From NCBI RefSeq assembly GCF_003217775.1, contig NZ_QJVJ01000004.1:434001-498000 (forward strand): 64,000 nucleotides of DNA, given 5' to 3'. The notes under the pieces are model-generated. The model saw nothing but the letters and a program-made list of their open reading frames with translations, did no database searches and was not told the origin of the DNA. Below, piece by piece: positions 61,038 through 64,000 of the stretch. This DNA is from Paenibacillus flagellatus (lineage in GTDB: Bacteria > Bacillota > Bacilli > Paenibacillales > NBRC-103111). Numbering within the stretch: position 1 is the first letter of the stretch; each line of letters starts with the position of its first letter. The translations under genes and the position numbers were made by a program.

Positions 61038-62051
61038 TTAGGGAATGAAATGCTGCAGGACGGTTCCCGCGCCGTCGTCCACATCGATTTCCGCATAAGC
61101 GCCGTTGACGAAAGTCATTTGCGGAGGAAGATGGCCGCAGTCGATGTCGTACACGACCGGGACTCGAAGCTCACTCGACAGTTCGCCATAAACGTCTTCC
61201 AGCGAGTAATGATCGACGGGACGATGAACGCCGCTTCTGCCGAACAGCACGCCCGCGCAGCGGTCGAACCAGCCCGCCAATCTCATCTGCACCAACGACC
61301 TGCGCAAATCGGTTGTCGATAGCTCGCAATTTTCCAAATACCAAACGATAGGCTCCTTTTGAATAAACCGATCTTGGAAACTGCGAACGTCGCCGTAAGG
61401 CGTCCCGATCAGATGTCGGATGACATCGATGCACCCGCCCAACAACCGGCCGCGAAGGGACGCGCCGTTTCCGGAAACGGTTTTCCAGCGGGTCGGTTCG
61501 GTGAGATGGAAGACGCACGGCGAAGCGTTGGCGTGATCCCATTCCTTTTGATAGTTCGGGGAAGAACGTTGAAGAATCGATTCTCCCGCGGGAGTGGAGA
61601 GAACGGCTTTCCACATCGCCGTCGTTTGATCCGAATATTCTCCCCTCAAGTCGATGAGATTCGTACCGTGTGCGGTCGCAATGCCCGTTTTTAACGTAAT
61701 GGCGAGCAGCAGCACGCTGATATCCGAATACCCCAGCACCCATTTGCTCTCGATTCGCCCGAAGTCGAGATGTTCGATCGTTTCGATGGCCAGCTCTCCT
61801 CCCCAAGGAGGAATGATCGCATCGATCCGGTCGTCGCGCAGCATGGCGTTTAACTCGTCGGCACGGCTGGCGGCCGGGGACGATTTCGCTTTCGATTGCG
61901 TCCACGCCGTATCGCCGATGACGACATGGAAGCCTTGCGCCTCCATCCGGCCGCAAGCCTGCCTGAGCAGGCCGTGCCACTGCTCCTGCACGCCGGATGA
62001 AGGCGCCGTTACACCGATCGTCGCTCCTTGTTTGAGAATCGGGAATATGAT
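61038..62051 (-). CDS. LD-carboxypeptidase (S66) with a non-standard start
   Basis: The S66 fold shows ILKQGATIGVTAPSSGVQEQ (strand one), PPWGGELAIETIEHLDFGRI, the nucleophile in LGYSDISVLLLAI, Glu in WYLENCELSTTDL and His in YDIDCGHLPPQ. The conserved strand one lies upstream of the first GTG (61991), so translation must start earlier. The frame has no ATG, GTG or TTG between a stop at about 62079 and there. GGGGAGG lies eight bases before an ATC at 62051 (ATA at 62048). From there the protein is 337 residues, a normal length. Cytoplasmic murein-tetrapeptide recycling or peptide-drug self-immunity are known roles. Confidence 0.82.
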   Translation of the reverse strand: MIFPILKQGATIGVTAPSSGVQEQWHGLLRQACGRMEAQGFHVVIGDTAWTQSKAKSSPAASRADELNAMLRDDRIDAIIPPWGGELAIETIEHLDFGRIESKWVLGYSDISVLLLAITLKTGIATAHGTNLIDLRGEYSDQTTAMWKAVLSTPAGESILQRSSPNYQKEWDHANASPCVFHLTEPTRWKTVSGNGASLRGRLLGGCIDVIRHLIGTPYGDVRSFQDRFIQKEPIVWYLENCELSTTDLRRSLVQMRLAGWFDRCAGVLFGRSGVHRPVDHYSLEDVYGELSSELRVPVVYDIDCGHLPPQMTFVNGAYAEIDVDDGAGTVLQHFIP

Positions 62052-62307
62052 CGGAAGTCCCTCCCCTTCACCGCTACTCTACGTTTCCGAATTCATGATT
62101 CGACGCTCCCGCGGCGCAATCCTTCACCTCGCCGCGGTGAGTTTTCGCGGGAGATGGCGGTCAAAATGACCGCGTTCGAGCCCGTAAGCGCCGCCGCCCC
62201 GGCCCGTGCTCGCGCCACCGCCGCCTTTACCGGCCCCTTGGCGCCGAAAGACGACAAGGCCGGCTGCCGCCCCGCGGCCTCCTGCCTTCCCTTAGCTCTC
62301 GCCGTCC

Positions 62308-63306
62308 TTACGCCATAACCGGCGGCCCCTCATCCTCGACCGGTACCGCTCCTCCGCTTTCGGCGGAACGGTGGGCGGCGAGCGCAAACGCGAGCGTCCG
62401 CATCCCGTCCGCATAGCCGCATAAGATCGAGTCGCCGGACCCCGACGCCACCGCCTCGACGAACGCTTTGTCCTGCTCGTAGCTCGGATCCCGCTTCGAC
62501 GTAATCGTGACGTGGCGCTCCTTGTCGATGATCGTAACCGTCTTCCCGTTGCCGCTCAGCTGGACGTAAAAATCGGGGCCGAACAGCTTGATCTCGGACT
62601 CGCCGTTGAACGGCGAGATGCACGACTCCGTAATCGTGCCGACCGCTCCGCTCTCGAGCGTGAACGAGACGGCGCCCGCGTCCGCAATCGTCGCATCCGG
62701 GTACAGCTCGCCGATCGCGCTGCGGCCGAATCGGGCGCTCACGTCGCGGTACTCGCCGACGAGATAGCGGATCAGGTCGACCTGATGCGTCACCGCGTCC
62801 GCCAAATGCCCGCCCGATTGATGCTGCTGCCTCCACCATGCCGCCGGATGCGACGTGCCGAACCGGTAAGCCTGCACGAGGTGGACCGTACGGCCCTGCA
62901 AATAGTGCTTCGCCTGCTGTACCGTATCGTAATACCGGAGCACGTATCCGACCGAATGGAGGACTCCCGCCTCGCGAATCGCCTTCTCCTTGCGGCGCAC
63001 GGAGTCGAGCTCGAGCCCGAGCGGCTTTTCGACGAACAGGTGGATGCCCCGGCCGGCGGCGACGGCCTCCAGGTCGTCTCTCGCAAACTGCGGCGTGCAA
63101 ATGAAGACGGCGTCGATGTCGGACCGGTTCAACAGCGCGTCCGCGCTGTCGGCCACTCTCGCTCCGACGGAGGCGGCGGCCCGCTCCGCGCTTTCGCGGT
63201 TCACGTCGAATACGCCGACGACTTGCGCGAGCGGAATTTTGCTTAGTGTATTCAAATGGTGCCGGGCGATGCCTCCGGCGCCGATCATCCCGATTTTGAC
63301 GGTCAT
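62308..63306 (-). CDS. Gfo/Idh/MocA family dehydrogenase
   Basis: A 332-residue protein starting at ATG 63306. The Rossmann start is VKIGMIGAGGIARHHLNTLS; the catalytic-lysine motif is FVEKPLGLELDSVR (about 95); the second domain has WWRQQHQSGGHLADAVTHQV. It is paralogous to the dehydrogenase at 43522-44493, sharing these blocks almost word for word. It follows another, different Gfo/Idh gene by 43 bases, so two dehydrogenases probably act in one pathway. Confidence 0.92.
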   Translation of the reverse strand: MTVKIGMIGAGGIARHHLNTLSKIPLAQVVGVFDVNRESAERAAASVGARVADSADALLNRSDIDAVFICTPQFARDDLEAVAAGRGIHLFVEKPLGLELDSVRRKEKAIREAGVLHSVGYVLRYYDTVQQAKHYLQGRTVHLVQAYRFGTSHPAAWWRQQHQSGGHLADAVTHQVDLIRYLVGEYRDVSARFGRSAIGELYPDATIADAGAVSFTLESGAVGTITESCISPFNGESEIKLFGPDFYVQLSGNGKTVTIIDKERHVTITSKRDPSYEQDKAFVEAVASGSGDSILCGYADGMRTLAFALAAHRSAESGGAVPVEDEGPPVMA

Positions 63307-63349
63307 CCTTTGTCCCAACCTTTCGATAAACTTTCGCGATGCGTCCGAA

Positions 63350-64000
63350 TTACTCGGCAAGGGGCAAGCTGACGCTGCGCCCCGTCGCGATCGATTCGTC
63401 GATGGCGAAGCTGACCTCCATCGACCGGTACGCGTCCGCGAAATCGCAGCGCGTCCGCGTTCCGTTGCGGATCGCACCGATGAAATCGTCGATCTCCTCC
63501 GCGAACGGATGGTGCGTCACGTCGCCGCTGTCCGGCAATATCGTCGGAATCGTCGCATAGTCGGTTTGCCCCGGCAGCTTGTGGCTGAACAGCCGGTTGT
63601 TCATAATGGCGCCCTTCTCCCCGAGCAGGTGGACGTTGAACTTGTACGGCGTTTTGCATTCGAGCGAGGACGACACTTTGCCGATCCCCCCGTTTTGGAG
63701 CTTGAAAATGGCGATCGCATTCGGATCGAACTCGTAGTCGGAATCGGCCCACGTCCGGCAGCCGTAGGCGGTCACCTCGGCAATGTCGCCGGCGAAATAG
63801 CGGACGGCGTCCACTGCATGGCAGCCCGCGGACAAGATGCTGCTGCCGCCCTGCGCCTTCGTCCTGCTCCACCGGTATTGCGGATATTTCGGCCCGACAT
63901 GATGCCAGTAATCGACTTGGGCCATGAAGACGCGGCCGATCGCGTCGTCTTCGATGAGCGCTTTCGTGTTGGCGAACGAGGGATTCCAGCGCAGCACGAA
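63350..64000 (-). CDS. Gfo/Idh/MocA family dehydrogenase (5' end outside window)
   Basis: The frame is open at the right edge and starts mid-protein (FVLRWNPSFANTKALIEDDA), so only the C-terminal domain is seen. It has WHHVGPKYPQYRWSRTKAQG, then GCHAVDAVRYFAGDIAEVTA with the conserved histidine, and ends RSVSLPLAE. The GTG at 63997 is internal, not a start. It differs from the neighbouring dehydrogenase and lies upstream of it in the same operon. Confidence 0.9.
   Translation of the reverse strand, partial: FVLRWNPSFANTKALIEDDAIGRVFMAQVDYWHHVGPKYPQYRWSRTKAQGGSSILSAGCHAVDAVRYFAGDIAEVTAYGCRTWADSDYEFDPNAIAIFKLQNGGIGKVSSSLECKTPYKFNVHLLGEKGAIMNNRLFSHKLPGQTDYATIPTILPDSGDVTHHPFAEEIDDFIGAIRNGTRTRCDFADAYRSMEVSFAIDESIATGRSVSLPLAE

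Overview
The window looks like chromosome of a high-GC member of the Bacillales, most likely Paenibacillaceae (Paenibacillus/Cohnella type). Signs are Shine-Dalgarno-led genes with frequent GTG/TTG starts, a NagZ-type lipoprotein, a DUF4127 protein, a YvyF-like flagellar-region protein, YkpA-type ABC-F proteins, SigA-like promoters and many U-tract terminators. No rRNA, tRNA, CRISPR array or transposase was seen.

Region 1 (1-29.5 kb) is the centrepiece: a complete contractile injection system (phage-tail-like, eCIS/Afp/PVC type) encoded on the minus strand. Reading from 29.5 kb down to 5.5 kb, the genes are: a two-module AAA+ ATPase; then, behind a SigA-like promoter, a DUF4255 tail-terminator-like protein, a carboxypeptidase-regulatory-domain protein, sheath, inner tube, a P2 gpE/Mu gp41-like tail-assembly chaperone whose -1 frame extension resembles DUF6760/P2 E', a second tube protein, a 1532-residue low-complexity protein in the tape-measure position, a tube-cap/LysM protein, gpD-like and gpV-like spike parts, gp25, two baseplate-J-like wedge proteins, a gpI-like protein with a propeller-like N-terminus, and a YFYGKL-motif protein. 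No tail fibre and no canonical PAAR gene lie in the operon. On the other side of a strong bidirectional terminator, and not cotranscribed with the operon, sit three cell-envelope genes: a secreted TolC-like coiled-coil protein (cut by the window edge), a DUF4280 PAAR-like protein and a membrane-anchored MORN-repeat protein. I infer that they supply the spike tip and a membrane or wall docking site.

The best single observation is a canonical T-TTT-TTG slippery heptamer at 22958-22964. It sits where the chaperone frame meets the -1 frame of the E'-like extension, and that extension has no convincing start of its own. It implies phage-P2-style programmed frameshifting inside an injection-system operon.

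Region 2 (29.7-47.3 kb) is accessory and housekeeping: a class-I-amidotransferase-like hydrolase, DUF4127, NagZ, a hybrid histidine kinase, a c-di-GMP-I riboswitch with a terminator ahead of a 57-residue protein and a YvyF-like protein, an aromatic-acid-exporter-like protein behind a perfect palindrome, MFS, ABC-F with a leader peptide, AraC, a palindromic intergenic repeat cluster, a Gfo/Idh/MocA dehydrogenase plus sugar isomerase pair, an SDR with a damaged Rossmann motif, and DUF554.

Region 3 (47.5-64 kb) holds a second ABC-F, a frameshifted lipoprotein gene, an ECF sigma-DUF1835 fusion with a strong internal ribosome binding site, a dihydroorotate-dehydrogenase-like barrel fused to membrane helices behind a short terminated leader, GNAT, XRE-cupin, an Aas-like acyltransferase/acyl-ACP synthetase with a phosphotransferase, a TetR/hydrolase pair, an S66 LD-carboxypeptidase without a standard start, and two Gfo/Idh dehydrogenases, the last cut by the window edge.
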